64,000 bases of DNA. Source: Salegentibacter sp. (GTDB lineage: Bacteria > Bacteroidota > Bacteroidia > Flavobacteriales > Flavobacteriaceae). The notes beneath the pieces were generated by a model that saw nothing but the letters and a program-made list of their open reading frames with translations, was not told the DNA's origin and did not search any database. Location of the stretch: contig JAGXIH010000016.1 of the NCBI GenBank assembly GCA_024635795.1, forward strand, positions 24,665 to 88,664. Direction: 5' to 3'. This document shows, one piece after another, positions 8,522 through 18,023 of the stretch (the stretch's first letter is position 1; every line of letters starts with the position of its first letter). The position numbers and the translations under genes were made by a program.

Positions 8522-11152
8522 ATGGCGATAGCTTCCAAATATAACGCGAAAGAAGTAGAGGAAAAATGGTACAAATACTGGATGGAAAACCGGTATTTCC
8601 ATTCTGAAGTAGACGAGCGTGAACCTTATACCATTGTAATTCCCCCTCCAAACGTGACCGGGGTTTTGCACATGGGCCATATGCTGAATAATACCATCCA
8701 GGATGTTCTGGTAAGACGAGCCAGACTTAAAGGATTTAACGCCTGTTGGGTTCCGGGAACTGATCACGCTTCCATCGCTACGGAAGCTAAAGTGGTGGCC
8801 AAACTAAAAGCTGAAGGGATTGATAAGAATAGCCTCACCCGTGAGGAATTTCTACAGCATGCCTGGGACTGGACCCATAAACACGGTGGCATCATTCTGG
8901 AGCAGCTGAAAAAATTGGGAGCCTCCTGTGATTGGGATCGAACCAAGTTCACGATGGATGAAAAGATGTCGGCCTCGGTTATAAGAGTTTTTGTAGACCT
9001 TTATGAAAAAGGCCTCATTTACCGTGGTTATCGAATGGTGAACTGGGATCCGGAAGCTAAAACAACCTTGTCTGATGAGGAAGTAGTCTACCAGGAAAAA
9101 CAGGGCAATCTTTATTACCTTAACTATAAGATTGTAGACAGTGACGAAATGGTGACTATTGCCACTACACGTCCCGAAACTATTCTTGGGGATACCGCTA
9201 TTTGTATAAATCCGAATGACGAACGATTTAAACATCTGAAGGGTAAAAAAGCCATAGTTCCGGTTTGTGATCGCGAAATTCCCATAATAGAAGATGAATA
9301 TGTAGATATGGAATTCGGTACCGGCTGTTTAAAAGTTACCCCGGCCCACGACGAAAATGATAAAATGCTTGGCGATAAACATAATCTGGAGGTTATAGAT
9401 ATCTTTAATGATGATGCTAGCCTTAATGATTACGGTTTGCATTATAAAGGGAAGGATCGCTTTGTTGCCAGAAAAGAAATAATCCAGGAGCTTGAGGAAC
9501 TGGGAGTTCTTGTTAAAACCGAAGAACATATCAATAAAGTGGGAACAAGTGAACGCACTGGGGCTGTGATAGAGCCAAAACTAAGCGATCAATGGTTCCT
9601 CAAAATGAAAGATATGGCACAACCTGCTTTAGAAGCAGTGATTAATAAGGATATTAATCTTGTGCCTGATAAATTTCTGAATACGTATAAACACTGGATG
9701 GAAAATGTTCGGGACTGGAATATTTCAAGACAGCTGTGGTGGGGACACCAAATCCCGGCCTGGTATTATGGAAATGGCAAAGAGGATTTTGTCGTAGCAG
9801 AAACTGAAGTAGCAGCCCTCGAAAAAGCTAAAAAACAATCTGGTGATGCCAATCTCCAAGCATCTGATCTTTCCCGGGATAAAGACGCCCTGGATACCTG
9901 GTTTTCTTCCTGGTTATGGCCAATGAGTGTTTTCAATGGAATTCTGGAGCCGGAAAACCCCGAAATAGAGTATTACTACCCAACCAACGATCTTGTAACC
10001 GCCCCTGAAATTCTGTTTTTCTGGGTAGCACGTATGATTATGGCTGGATACGAATATCGTGGAGAAAAGCCATTTAAGAATGTCTATCTCACAGGGATTG
10101 TGCGTGATAAGCAGCGCCGGAAAATGTCTAAATCCCTGGGGAATTCACCGGATCCGCTTGGATTGATAGAGCAATATGGAGCCGATGGGGTAAGAGTAGG
10201 GATGCTTCTGAGCTCGCCCGCCGGAAACGATCTGATGTTTGAGGAAGAACTTTGTAAGCAGGGTAGTGCCTTCAGTAATAAAATATGGAATTCATTCCGT
10301 TTGGTGAAGGGCTGGGAAGTTTCAGAGGAAAAAGAACAGGCCGAAACTTCAAAGATCGCGATCAACTGGTATACGGCTAAATTTAGAAAAAGTCTTGCCG
10401 AAATCGAAGATCATTTTTCAAAATATCGTATCAGTGATGCTTTAATGAGTACTTATAAACTGGTTTGGGACGATTACTGTTCCTGGTTTCTGGAAATGGT
10501 GAAACCCGCCTACGGTGAGCCGATAGATGCCCCGACATATAAAGCGGTGATCTCTATTCTGGAAGACAACCTTAAGATTCTGCATCCGTTTATGCCATTT
10601 GTTTCTGAAGAAATTTGGCAGGAAATTACCACCAGAACTCCTCAAGAGGCCTTGATCGTTGCTAAGTGGCCGGAACTTAAAGATTTTGACCGGAATATCA
10701 TTGAGGAATTTGCAATTGCTTCTGAAGTGATCGCTGGAATAAGAAAGATCAGAAAAGAGAAAAATATATCTTTTAAAAATACCATAGATTTTATGGTGTT
10801 GAATAACGAAAATACTTCCGAAATATTCGATCCGGTTATTAGGAAAATGGGTAATATCGCCGAATTTCAAACTGTGGATAAACAGGTGGAAGGAGCGCTA
10901 AGCTTCCGGGTAAGGTCCAACGAATATTATATTCCCATCACGGGTGCCGTTGATGTTGAGGCCGAGATTAATAAGATGGAGGAGGAGCTGGAATACACCC
11001 GCGGATTCCTGAAAACTGTAAACAAAAAGCTTTCCAACGAGCGATTTGTAAATAATGCTCCCGATAAGGTAGTGGCTGTAGAGAAAGCCAAAAAAGCCGA
11101 TGCCGAGGCCAGGATCGAAGCTCTGGAGGCTAGTTTAAAGAATTTGAAATAA
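8522..11152 (+). CDS. valS: Valine--tRNA ligase
   Basis: Cytosolic class I aminoacyl-tRNA synthetase charging tRNA-Val. 876 residues, full length. The HIGH motif is HMGH at 50-53 after [14 protein letters not shown] is at 534-538. An editing domain lies between them, an anticodon-binding domain follows, and the C-terminus is the ValS coiled coil ([20 protein letters not shown]). The start at 8522 ([17 protein letters not shown]) matches the family. A TTG ten codons upstream lies inside the promoter box and is rejected. Monocistronic. Confidence 0.98.
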   Translation: MAIASKYNAKEVEEKWYKYWMENRYFHSEVDEREPYTIVIPPPNVTGVLHMGHMLNNTIQDVLVRRARLKGFNACWVPGTDHASIATEAKVVAKLKAEGIDKNSLTREEFLQHAWDWTHKHGGIILEQLKKLGASCDWDRTKFTMDEKMSASVIRVFVDLYEKGLIYRGYRMVNWDPEAKTTLSDEEVVYQEKQGNLYYLNYKIVDSDEMVTIATTRPETILGDTAICINPNDERFKHLKGKKAIVPVCDREIPIIEDEYVDMEFGTGCLKVTPAHDENDKMLGDKHNLEVIDIFNDDASLNDYGLHYKGKDRFVARKEIIQELEELGVLVKTEEHINKVGTSERTGAVIEPKLSDQWFLKMKDMAQPALEAVINKDINLVPDKFLNTYKHWMENVRDWNISRQLWWGHQIPAWYYGNGKEDFVVAETEVAALEKAKKQSGDANLQASDLSRDKDALDTWFSSWLWPMSVFNGILEPENPEIEYYYPTNDLVTAPEILFFWVARMIMAGYEYRGEKPFKNVYLTGIVRDKQRRKMSKSLGNSPDPLGLIEQYGADGVRVGMLLSSPAGNDLMFEEELCKQGSAFSNKIWNSFRLVKGWEVSEEKEQAETSKIAINWYTAKFRKSLAEIEDHFSKYRISDALMSTYKLVWDDYCSWFLEMVKPAYGEPIDAPTYKAVISILEDNLKILHPFMPFVSEEIWQEITTRTPQEALIVAKWPELKDFDRNIIEEFAIASEVIAGIRKIRKEKNISFKNTIDFMVLNNENTSEIFDPVIRKMGNIAEFQTVDKQVEGALSFRVRSNEYYIPITGAVDVEAEINKMEEELEYTRGFLKTVNKKLSNERFVNNAPDKVVAVEKAKKADAEARIEALEASLKNLK

Positions 11153-11184
11153 TTATTAGAGGAGTGAAATATTGGTGATCTAAC

Positions 11185-11460
11185 CTATTCGGTTATTTCG
11201 CCAATATGTTCTTCTACAAGGGAGATATATTTTTCCTGTGCGTCTTTTTTGCTGAGGTCTTTTACCTGCACCAAAGCATTTATCTTGAAAGCACTTCTTA
11301 GGTCACCCCGTTCAGAAGGGGGTAAATAAAAGCCGTTCTTTTCGGTGGCTCTTTTATAATAAGCATAGAAACTTAGCATAACATCCGGAGGGAAACTAAG
11401 GTCGGTGGTACTGGCTAATTCGTAGGCCCTGTTGAATTTTGATTGTGTTGAATCTGACAT
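11185..11460 (-). CDS. Acyl-CoA-binding protein (ACBP)
   Basis: 91-residue four-helix ACBP that buffers and transports long-chain acyl-CoA in the cytosol. The hallmark helix 2 FYAYYKRAT contains the ligand-contacting Tyr and Lys residues. Further family features are GDLRSAFKINALVQVKDLSKKDAQEKYISLVEE. ACBP is mainly eukaryotic but occurs in Bacteroidota. It is the last gene of LUD-cdsA-psd-ACBP, one base after the psd stop, which ties it to phospholipid synthesis. The start at 11460 (MSDSTQSKFNRAYE) is used rather than the in-frame 11475, which would overlap psd. Confidence 0.93.
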   Translation of the reverse strand: MSDSTQSKFNRAYELASTTDLSFPPDVMLSFYAYYKRATEKNGFYLPPSERGDLRSAFKINALVQVKDLSKKDAQEKYISLVEEHIGEITE

Positions 11461-11461
11461 A

Positions 11462-12121
11462 TTAATCCTCCTCAATTTTCGCGATCACGCTTAAACCGCC
11501 TTTCACTTTTTGATTTAATTTAACCGTTAATAGAGTATCAATGGGTAAAAGCACATCTACTCTGGATCCAAATTTTATAAAACCGCTATCGCTTCCCTGG
11601 ATTACCTCTGAGCCTTCTTCAGCATAATTAACTATGCGCTTGGCCAAAGCCCCTGCAATTTGCCTGTAAAGCACTTCTCCGGCAAGCATGTTTTTAACTA
11701 CAACTGTTGTCCGTTCGTTCTCTACACTGGATTTTGGATGCCAGGCCACTAAGAATTTCCCGGGATGGTACTTGCTGTATATCACTGTTCCGCTTACAGG
11801 GTGCCTGGTAACATGAACGTTTAGAGGAGACATGAAAATAGAGACTTGTAGTCTTTTATCCTTAAAATATTCATTTTCATAGACCTCTTCAATCGCAACT
11901 ACTTTACCATCTACGGGAGCAACGACGTGCGCATCGTTATGCTGGGTCCTTCTTTTTGGATTTCTGAAAAACTGTACGATCAGTAAGAATAAAAAAATAG
12001 AAACCAATAATACCGAAAATTGAATCCAGTACCTGTTTATTAAACTATAAGAAAGCACATTTATTGCAATAAGGATTATTGCAGTAAAGGCCATGATTTT
12101 ATATCCTTCTTTATGAAACAT
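11462..12121 (-). CDS. psd: Phosphatidylserine decarboxylase proenzyme
   Basis: Makes phosphatidylethanolamine from phosphatidylserine. 219 residues with two N-terminal membrane helices (about 10-50). The self-cleavage site is Gly185-Ser186 in KFGSRVD, where Ser becomes the pyruvoyl group. Asp71 (APVDGKV) and the His in NVHVTRHP form the expected triad. The small size and GS site fit the PssD-short bacterial class. Its start overlaps the end of cdsA by 11 bases. Confidence 0.95.
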   Translation of the reverse strand: MFHKEGYKIMAFTAIILIAINVLSYSLINRYWIQFSVLLVSIFLFLLIVQFFRNPKRRTQHNDAHVVAPVDGKVVAIEEVYENEYFKDKRLQVSIFMSPLNVHVTRHPVSGTVIYSKYHPGKFLVAWHPKSSVENERTTVVVKNMLAGEVLYRQIAGALAKRIVNYAEEGSEVIQGSDSGFIKFGSRVDVLLPIDTLLTVKLNQKVKGGLSVIAKIEED

Positions 12122-12914
12122 AATTTAATAGGTATAAATATGCGTATACAAATGGGCTGGCAAAGATAATACTATCCAGCCTATCAAACAATCCGCCGTG
12201 GCCAGGCATCAATTTTCCGCTGTCTTTTACGCCGGCCTGTCTTTTAAATTTTGACTGAATTAAATCTCCTAAGGTCCCGAAAACACTAAGTATGATAGCC
12301 ATCCCTAGCCAAAGAGGGAAACTCAGGAATTGGGTGTAATAAAAAATAAAAAAACTAGCCACCGCACTAAATACGAGGCCACCCACGAAACCTTCAATGG
12401 TTTTTTTAGGGGAAATACGTTCAAACAGCTTCTTTCTGCCAAAATTCTTTCCTATAATATATGCAAAGGTGTCGTTAGTCCAAATCAGAATAAAGATTCC
12501 AACTATTAAATCGGGTCTGAAAAATCCATGAATAGTGGGAAGTAAGGTTAGAAAGATTACCGAAGAAATCAAATAGAAAATAATAATAATATATTTCTTC
12601 TTTTCAAACACCGGTATCTTTTGAACTACCATAAGGTCTTTTACCAGAAATAAATTCACGAAAATTGTGATGAAGAGCAATAGAATGGTGGCATCCTGAT
12701 TGAACTTTAAATAGCTGAAAAGGAAAAATAAAAGAGCCTGTACGGCATAAAGAGCATAGCTCTTGAGGTGAAGAAGCTTTTGCATTTCAATAAGGCAAAC
12801 CAGGCCTAAAAGATAGAAAAGACTAATGAATACAAGTTCATCATGAAGTATTGAAGCAACCAATATAGATATATACAATAATCCTGAAATTGTCCTGATA
12901 ATTGCTTCCCTCAT
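12111..12914 (-). CDS. cdsA: Phosphatidate cytidylyltransferase
   Basis: Integral membrane enzyme making CDP-diacylglycerol, the precursor of all phospholipids. 267 residues with about eight membrane segments. The CTP-transferase signature is at the C-terminus (KDSGKLMPGHGGLFDRLDS), and NDTFAYIIGKNFGR is an upstream conserved loop. The gene sits between the LUD gene (3-base gap) and psd (11-base overlap), so substrate supply and headgroup processing are encoded together. Confidence 0.96.
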   Translation of the reverse strand: MREAIIRTISGLLYISILVASILHDELVFISLFYLLGLVCLIEMQKLLHLKSYALYAVQALLFFLFSYLKFNQDATILLLFITIFVNLFLVKDLMVVQKIPVFEKKKYIIIIFYLISSVIFLTLLPTIHGFFRPDLIVGIFILIWTNDTFAYIIGKNFGRKKLFERISPKKTIEGFVGGLVFSAVASFFIFYYTQFLSFPLWLGMAIILSVFGTLGDLIQSKFKRQAGVKDSGKLMPGHGGLFDRLDSIIFASPFVYAYLYLLNYVS

Positions 12915-12917
12915 GTG

Positions 12918-13529
12918 TTATAGATCTTCCAGCAGGAGCAAATATAGGTTTTTCGTGCTACTTCCGTAACTCATGAAATCACCTTCTTTTTGTGTTTCGA
13001 AGTTTTTAATTGTGGTGATGTTAGAGGGGATGCTCTGCTTATTTCGGGACTTAATGCCTCTAAGCCCCTCACCAATAGTGTCTACCAATTGGCTGGTAGA
13101 AGAAATAATCACGAAATTGGCTGGTAATTCATGAAGTTTACACTCTTTTATCTGGTTTGAAGAAATTAAAATAGAACCATCATTAGCGATCAGAAATTCA
13201 CTGGTAGAAAGGTAAAAGGCTGCTGAGCCTGATTTGGTAAACTCCAGGTTGAAACCCTTAAACCTGTCCTTAAGATTCGGATCAAAACAACAACACTCCG
13301 ATTCATACCAATCGTTCTCTAGCAAAATATTATCAAAAGCTTCCCTAATCTCAGATTCATCTTCGCAATAAAGAAATTTCCCACCGTTATTCTTGAAGTT
13401 AAGCATAAAGCGCTCATCGGTAGGAAGCTTTACTTCCGGCATGTATTTGCCCCGATCAGCATTTTCAGGGGATTCCTGTTTTTTGTCTGATTTAGATTTA
13501 GGGTTAAGGAATCTTCTAAATAGACTCAT
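12918..13529 (-). CDS. LUD-domain protein (LutC/YkgG-like)
   Basis: 203 residues. The second half matches the LUD domain (LIANDGSILISSNQ, FVIISSTSQLVDTIGEGL). LUD proteins are linked to lactate oxidation through LutABC, but the LutA and LutB iron-sulfur partners are absent here, so a role in lactate use is not supported. The gene leads the phospholipid operon, behind the promoter at 13564-13571, directly downstream of ftsH. A similar ftsH-LUD-cdsA order is common in flavobacteria. Function unknown. Confidence 0.82.
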   Translation of the reverse strand: MSLFRRFLNPKSKSDKKQESPENADRGKYMPEVKLPTDERFMLNFKNNGGKFLYCEDESEIREAFDNILLENDWYESECCCFDPNLKDRFKGFNLEFTKSGSAAFYLSTSEFLIANDGSILISSNQIKECKLHELPANFVIISSTSQLVDTIGEGLRGIKSRNKQSIPSNITTIKNFETQKEGDFMSYGSSTKNLYLLLLEDL

Positions 13530-13563
13530 AGAGTTTGGGTGTGGTTCTAAATCTCATTTTAAC

Positions 13564-13571
13564 CAAAGGTA
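13564..13571 (-). promoter_or_regulatory. -7 box for LUD-cdsA-psd-ACBP operon
   Basis: The reverse strand reads TACCTTTG (TAnnTTTG), 35 bases before the LUD start. It abuts the ftsH terminator hairpin, which fills the -33 region. Confidence 0.55.
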
Positions 13572-13612
13572 AAAAATCTTACTTTAACTTGCATTAAAAT
13601 AAGATTTTTTAA
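13571..13612 (-). terminator. Probable terminator of rsfS-ftsH
   Basis: AAAAAATCTTA and TAAGATTTTTT form an 11-bp A/T-rich stem 15 bases after the ftsH stop. Confidence 0.55.
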
Positions 13613-13626
13613 ACCTTGGATATAAA

Positions 13627-15699
13627 CTATTTATTAACGGAGTCGTTTTCTGAAATTTCAGATTCTGTCTCGTTTGATTCCTCCTCAGAAGATTTTTCGG
13701 AATCTTTAGAAGATTCCTCAGCTTTGGCTCTCTTTTTAGCTTCTATCTTGTCCTGTTCAGCTCTGGCCATATCCTTATCTTTTGCAAAAGGACGGGCTCC
13801 GAATATTTTCTCAAGGTCGTCCTTGAAAATAACTTCTTTGTCCAGTAGAATATCAGCAAGTTGAGTAAGCTTGTCTTTGTTTTCTGTGAGAAGCGCTATA
13901 GCTCGTTTATATTGGGCTTCAATAAGATTTGAGATCTCCTTATCTATTAATTCTGAAGTCCTTTCGCTGTAAGGCTTGGTGAAGTTATATTCACTCTGCC
14001 CCGAAGAATCATAATAAGTAAGGTTACCAACTGCTTCGTTTAAACCGTATATCGTTACCATGGCTTTAGCTTGCTTGGTTACTTTTTCAAGATCGCTTAA
14101 TGCCCCGGTAGAAATTTTATCGAAGATTACCTTCTCGGCGGCACGGCCTCCAAGAGCGGCACACATCTCATCAAGCATCTGCTCAGGTCTTACAATAAGC
14201 CTTTCTTCCGGTAGGTACCAGGCAGCACCAAGAGATTGTCCACGAGGTACAATGGTTACTTTTACCAATGGAGCAGCGTGCTCCAGCATCCAGCTAACTG
14301 TCGCATGTCCGGCTTCGTGAAAGGCGATGGCCTTTTTCTCGTCTGGGGTAATGATCTTATTTTTCTTCTCAAGCCCGCCAACAATACGGTCTACGGCATC
14401 CAGGAAGTCCTGTTTTCCAACAGCCTTGTTTCCTTTACGAGCCGCTATAAGAGCAGCCTCGTTACACACGTTGGCGATATCTGCTCCACTAAATCCGGGT
14501 GTTTGTTTGGCAAGGAATTCTGTATCCAGTTCGTCTGCCACTTTTTTCAAAGGCTTAAGATGAACTTCAAATATTTCTTTTCTTTCGTTAAGATCTGGTA
14601 GGTCTACATAAATCTGACGGTCAAAACGTCCCGCCCTCATCAAGGCTTTGTCTAATACATCGGCGCGGTTTGTGGCAGCAACTACAATAACATTGGTGTT
14701 AGTGCCAAAACCATCCATCTCGGTGAGTAACTGGTTTAGGGTGTTTTCACGCTCGTCATTAGAGCCGGAAAAATTACTTTTCCCCCTGGCACGGCCAATA
14801 GCATCAATTTCGTCAATAAAAATAATAGACGGTGATTTCTCTTTAGCCTGTTTAAAAAGGTCTCTTACTCTTGAGGCTCCAACTCCCACAAACATTTCCA
14901 CGAAATCTGAACCGGAAAGTGAGAAGAAAGGCACCTTGGCTTCGCCTGCAACGGCTTTTGCCAAAAGGGTTTTACCTGTACCCGGAGGGCCTACAAGTAG
15001 GGCGCCCTTAGGGATTTTACCTCCCAGGGAAGTATATTTTTCGGGGTGTTTTAGAAAATCTACGATTTCTTGCACTTCTTCCTTGGCACCTTCGAGACCT
15101 GCAACATCCTTAAAGGAGGTTTTTACATCGGTATTCTGATCGAAAAGCTTAGCTTTGGATTTTCCTATATTGAAGATCTGGCCTCCTGCACCGCCACCGC
15201 CACCGCTGCTCATTCTTTTCATAATAAAGATCCAGATCCCTATTATAAGTACAAATGGCAGTAAGGTTATGAAGATTTCACCCCAAACGTTGCTTTGTGT
15301 GTCGTAAGTGACCACAGTGTCCAGATTCTCTTCTTTTTTGATCTCTGCAATACTGTTTTCAAAATTCTGAAGATCCCCAAATTGGAAGGTATAAGCCGGA
15401 GTTTCGCCGGTAGCAAATATTTCAGGATCTTGTGATTTTTTATGGACTTCCTTTTGTTTAGCCTCTTCGGTAAGGAATACCTGGGCCTGATTTTTATTGA
15501 TGATGACCACTTTTTCAACATCACCATTTCTAAGAAAAGTTTGAAATTCAGCAGGGTTTGTTTTGGCCGGTTCATTGAAACCGCCTCCACTGAAGAAATT
15601 AATTCCTAAAAATACTAAGATTATCGCCGCATAGATCCAGTATGCGCTAAATTTTGGTTTCTTCGGATCGATATTTTTCTTGGGTTGTTCTTTCGCCAT
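13627..15699 (-). CDS. ftsH: ATP-dependent zinc metalloprotease FtsH
   Basis: Membrane AAA+ protease that degrades misfolded membrane proteins and regulators. 690 residues. Membrane helices lie at about 20-37 and 143-160 around a periplasmic domain. The glycine-rich linker is near 166-173. Walker A GPPGTGKT is at 237-244, Walker [10 protein letters not shown] at 292-300, the second region of homology ([20 protein letters not shown]) at 344-363, and the zinc site HEAGH at 461-465. The C-terminus is a charged Ser/Glu-rich tail. It follows rsfS by 21 bases in one operon. Confidence 0.98.
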   Translation of the reverse strand: MAKEQPKKNIDPKKPKFSAYWIYAAIILVFLGINFFSGGGFNEPAKTNPAEFQTFLRNGDVEKVVIINKNQAQVFLTEEAKQKEVHKKSQDPEIFATGETPAYTFQFGDLQNFENSIAEIKKEENLDTVVTYDTQSNVWGEIFITLLPFVLIIGIWIFIMKRMSSGGGGGAGGQIFNIGKSKAKLFDQNTDVKTSFKDVAGLEGAKEEVQEIVDFLKHPEKYTSLGGKIPKGALLVGPPGTGKTLLAKAVAGEAKVPFFSLSGSDFVEMFVGVGASRVRDLFKQAKEKSPSIIFIDEIDAIGRARGKSNFSGSNDERENTLNQLLTEMDGFGTNTNVIVVAATNRADVLDKALMRAGRFDRQIYVDLPDLNERKEIFEVHLKPLKKVADELDTEFLAKQTPGFSGADIANVCNEAALIAARKGNKAVGKQDFLDAVDRIVGGLEKKNKIITPDEKKAIAFHEAGHATVSWMLEHAAPLVKVTIVPRGQSLGAAWYLPEERLIVRPEQMLDEMCAALGGRAAEKVIFDKISTGALSDLEKVTKQAKAMVTIYGLNEAVGNLTYYDSSGQSEYNFTKPYSERTSELIDKEISNLIEAQYKRAIALLTENKDKLTQLADILLDKEVIFKDDLEKIFGARPFAKDKDMARAEQDKIEAKKRAKAEESSKDSEKSSEEESNETESEISENDSVNK

Positions 15700-15720
15700 A
15701 CCTGGTAGGTCTTAAATGAT

Positions 15721-16092
15721 TTAGTAATTAGTCTCGATAGAGGTGATCTTTGCATCACCCCAGAGGCTTTCAATGTCGTAAAATTCCCTGATGTGCTTTT
15801 GGAAAACATGAACTACTACATTCACATAATCCATTAAAACCCACTCGGCATTTTCACTGCCTTCAATATGCCAGGGTTTGTCTTTAAGGGCTTTACTAAC
15901 CGTTTTTTGGATAGAGTTGACTATGGCGTTTACCTGCGTGTTTGAAGTACCATTGCAGATGATAAAATAATCACAAACTGTATTTTCAATTTCTCTAAGG
16001 TCTAGAATTTCAATGTCATTTCCCTTTACCTCTTCTATCCCTTTTATTATATGTGCAATAAGTTGATCGCTGTTCGTTTCCTTTTTTACCAT
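15721..16092 (-). CDS. rsfS: Ribosomal silencing factor RsfS (Iojap/YbeB)
   Basis: 123-residue protein that binds ribosomal protein L14 and blocks subunit joining during starvation. The domain signature is CDYFIICNGTSNTQVNAI followed by HIEGSENAEWVLMDYVNVVVHVF. It is the first gene of the rsfS-ftsH operon. A -7 box lies 19 bases upstream. birA diverges from it. Confidence 0.95.
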   Translation of the reverse strand: MVKKETNSDQLIAHIIKGIEEVKGNDIEILDLREIENTVCDYFIICNGTSNTQVNAIVNSIQKTVSKALKDKPWHIEGSENAEWVLMDYVNVVVHVFQKHIREFYDIESLWGDAKITSIETNY

Positions 16093-16110
16093 TAAATTTT
16101 TTTATTTTCG

Positions 16111-16118
16111 CAAAGTTA
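16111..16118 (-). promoter_or_regulatory. -7 box for rsfS-ftsH
   Basis: The reverse strand reads TAACTTTG (TAnnTTTG), 19 bases before the rsfS start. Confidence 0.5.
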
Positions 16119-16187
16119 TTACTTTTTAAGCTTTTTTTAGAGCCTGTTAACACAAGATTTAACTCCTTTGCGACTTCTTAATCACCT

Positions 16188-16919
16188 ATGCGTATAATCA
16201 AAGTTAATGCCACCAATTCTACTAACGATTTTGCCCGGGAGCTCTATCGCGGGAAATCAGATTTTGAACCATGCTGTGTGCTGGCTCACGAACAAACCGG
16301 TGGGCGTGGCCAGCGCGGTTCAGGGTGGATGGCAAACCCGGGGCAGAATCTTACTTTTAGCATTCTTTATCCAAAGATAAAGGTAGAGGTTGACCGACAA
16401 TTTCTACTAAGTGCAGTGGTTTCAGTGGCGGTAGTGAAGGCACTGGAGATTTTTAATATTCCTAACCTTAAGGTGAAATGGCCAAACGACATAATGTCAG
16501 GGAATTTTAAAATCGGTGGAATCCTTATCGAAAATATTGTAAAAAACAACCAAATGTCAGCCTCGGTTATTGGCGTTGGTCTTAACGTTAACCAGGTGGA
16601 TTTTCCAGGTTTACCCCAGGCTGCTTCATTAAAACTGCTCACCGGGATTACCTATGAACTGGAGGAGGTACTTGATGGAATCTTGACCTCCATCGAAAAT
16701 GATCTTCGATTGATTTCTTTGACGAATCAAAGTCAGGTGCTCGAGGAATACGCCGAAAGAATGTTCAGAAAAGATGTGGTTTCTACATTTCAATATCCTG
16801 ATAACTCTTATCTAACCGGAATCATTCGGGGAGTAACAACTGCAGGAAGACTCAATGTTGAAATTGAAAATTCGGTTTTTAAAACTTTCGATCTCAAGGA
16901 ACTTAAGCTAATGTATTAA
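16188..16919 (+). CDS. birA: Biotin--[acetyl-CoA-carboxylase] ligase
   Basis: Attaches biotin to carboxylase carrier domains. 243 residues: catalytic and C-terminal domains only, with no DNA-binding helix-turn-helix, so it is not a BirA repressor. Signature GGRGQRGSGW is at 38-47 and the lysine motif KWPNDIM at 97-103, followed by KIGGILIE. Transcribed divergently from rsfS. Confidence 0.95.
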   Translation: MRIIKVNATNSTNDFARELYRGKSDFEPCCVLAHEQTGGRGQRGSGWMANPGQNLTFSILYPKIKVEVDRQFLLSAVVSVAVVKALEIFNIPNLKVKWPNDIMSGNFKIGGILIENIVKNNQMSASVIGVGLNVNQVDFPGLPQAASLKLLTGITYELEEVLDGILTSIENDLRLISLTNQSQVLEEYAERMFRKDVVSTFQYPDNSYLTGIIRGVTTAGRLNVEIENSVFKTFDLKELKLMY

Positions 16920-16927
16920 AAAACAAA

Positions 16928-16949
16928 AACCCTGGAAATTTCCAGGGTT
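16928..16949 (-). terminator. Terminator between birA and SRPBCC gene
   Basis: AACCCTGGAAATTTCCAGGGTT is a near-perfect palindrome. On the reverse strand it is followed by a T-rich tail, so it ends the pyrE-SRPBCC transcript and may also serve birA. Confidence 0.8.
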
Positions 16950-16974
16950 GAATATTTTCTGAAATAGCTTAAGC

Positions 16975-17367
16975 TTAAAGTTTGCCCGCGTTTTCTGAAA
17001 GGGTGTTTATAAATTTTTGAAGTGGGCCCTTCACCATCATCGCCATCATCGCGTTGAACTTACCGTCAAACTCCATAAAAACCTCACTTTGCTGCTCACC
17101 TGCGGCTTCAATATGAATATTCAGTACGAAATTAAGCTTATCTGAACTTGATCCTAAAACCACTAATTCGGGTTCTATGGTTTCTTTGATCTCCAGCTGA
17201 ATTTCGGGCATCCCTTTTAAACCAAATAAAAACTTGTCTTCAGCCTTTACCTCAAATTTTTCTGTGCTTTCCGGCATTAATTGCTCGTAATTTTTAACAT
17301 TGGTTAAAAAATCAAACATTTCCTGCTGATTCTTTCCGGTGGTAACTTTTTTACTTTCTAAATGCAT
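16975..17367 (-). CDS. SRPBCC-family protein
   Basis: 130 residues with the START/SRPBCC-type beginning (MHLESKKVTTGKNQQEMFDFL) and a closing amphipathic helix (KGPLQKFINTLSEN). The fold usually encloses a hydrophobic ligand; no ligand can be assigned. The start at 17367 is two bases after the pyrE stop. An earlier in-frame start at 17403 would overlap pyrE and lacks family support. Confidence 0.8.
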   Translation of the reverse strand: MHLESKKVTTGKNQQEMFDFLTNVKNYEQLMPESTEKFEVKAEDKFLFGLKGMPEIQLEIKETIEPELVVLGSSSDKLNFVLNIHIEAAGEQQSEVFMEFDGKFNAMMAMMVKGPLQKFINTLSENAGKL

Positions 17368-17369
17368 AT

Positions 17370-18011
17370 TTATTTTTTCCAGTTGCTTGGGTCCTGCCGC
17401 CAATCCTTAAGAGTTTCGGCTTCCGAAGCGTTTATATAATTTGTGCGTTGTGCGGTTTCCAATAAGTAATCGTAATTGCTTAAGGTGTGCAATTGCACTT
17501 CTGCCTGCTTAAAATTATCTTCTGCAGTGGTAAATCCGTAAGTGAAAATTGCGAGCATTCCCTTTACATTAGCGCCAGCTTCCCTTAGGGCCTTTACCGC
17601 ATTTAAGCTGCTCTTTCCTGTACTTATAAGATCTTCTATCACCACTACATTCTGCCCTTCTTCCAATACGCCTTCGATTTGGTTTTTACGACCGTGACTT
17701 TTAGGTTCTGGTCTAACATAAATAAAAGGAAGGCTCAAATACTCGGCAACCAGCATCCCGATGCCTATGGCCCCGGTAGCAACAGCGGCTATAACATCGG
17801 GTTTGCCATAAAGTTCCTCGGTTTGACGGGCAAAATGTTCCCTGATGTAGTTTCTAATTGGCGGATAGGATAATACAATCCTATTATCACAATAAATTGG
17901 CGATTTCCACCCACTAGCCCACGTGAAAGGGGCTTGTGGTTCTAATTTTATTGCTTTAATTTGCAGGAGTAGTTCAGCAGTTTTGATTGCTGTTTCTTTA
18001 TTCAAAATCAT
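17370..18011 (-). CDS. pyrE: Orotate phosphoribosyltransferase
   Basis: Pyrimidine synthesis: orotate plus PRPP to OMP. 213 residues. The flexible-loop motif is RPEPKSHGRKNQIEG (100-114) and the PRPP-binding motif is VVVIEDLISTGKSS (122-135). The start at 18011 (MILNKETAIKTAELLLQIKAI) fits the family. The frame is open further upstream but would run into the divergent Nudix gene. The start codons of the two genes are separated by only 7 bases, so the pyrE promoter must lie in the Nudix reading frame (box at 18016-18023). Confidence 0.96.
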   Translation of the reverse strand: MILNKETAIKTAELLLQIKAIKLEPQAPFTWASGWKSPIYCDNRIVLSYPPIRNYIREHFARQTEELYGKPDVIAAVATGAIGIGMLVAEYLSLPFIYVRPEPKSHGRKNQIEGVLEEGQNVVVIEDLISTGKSSLNAVKALREAGANVKGMLAIFTYGFTTAEDNFKQAEVQLHTLSNYDYLLETAQRTNYINASEAETLKDWRQDPSNWKK

Positions 18012-18015
18012 AATA

Positions 18016-18023
18016 CAAATGTA
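18016..18023 (-). promoter_or_regulatory. -7 box for pyrE, overlapping the Nudix start codon
   Basis: The reverse strand reads TACATTTG (TAnnTTTG) with a TTG at 18049-18047 spaced 23 bases upstream. The expected transcript start falls within a few bases of the pyrE ATG, so the message is leaderless or nearly so. Confidence 0.55.
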
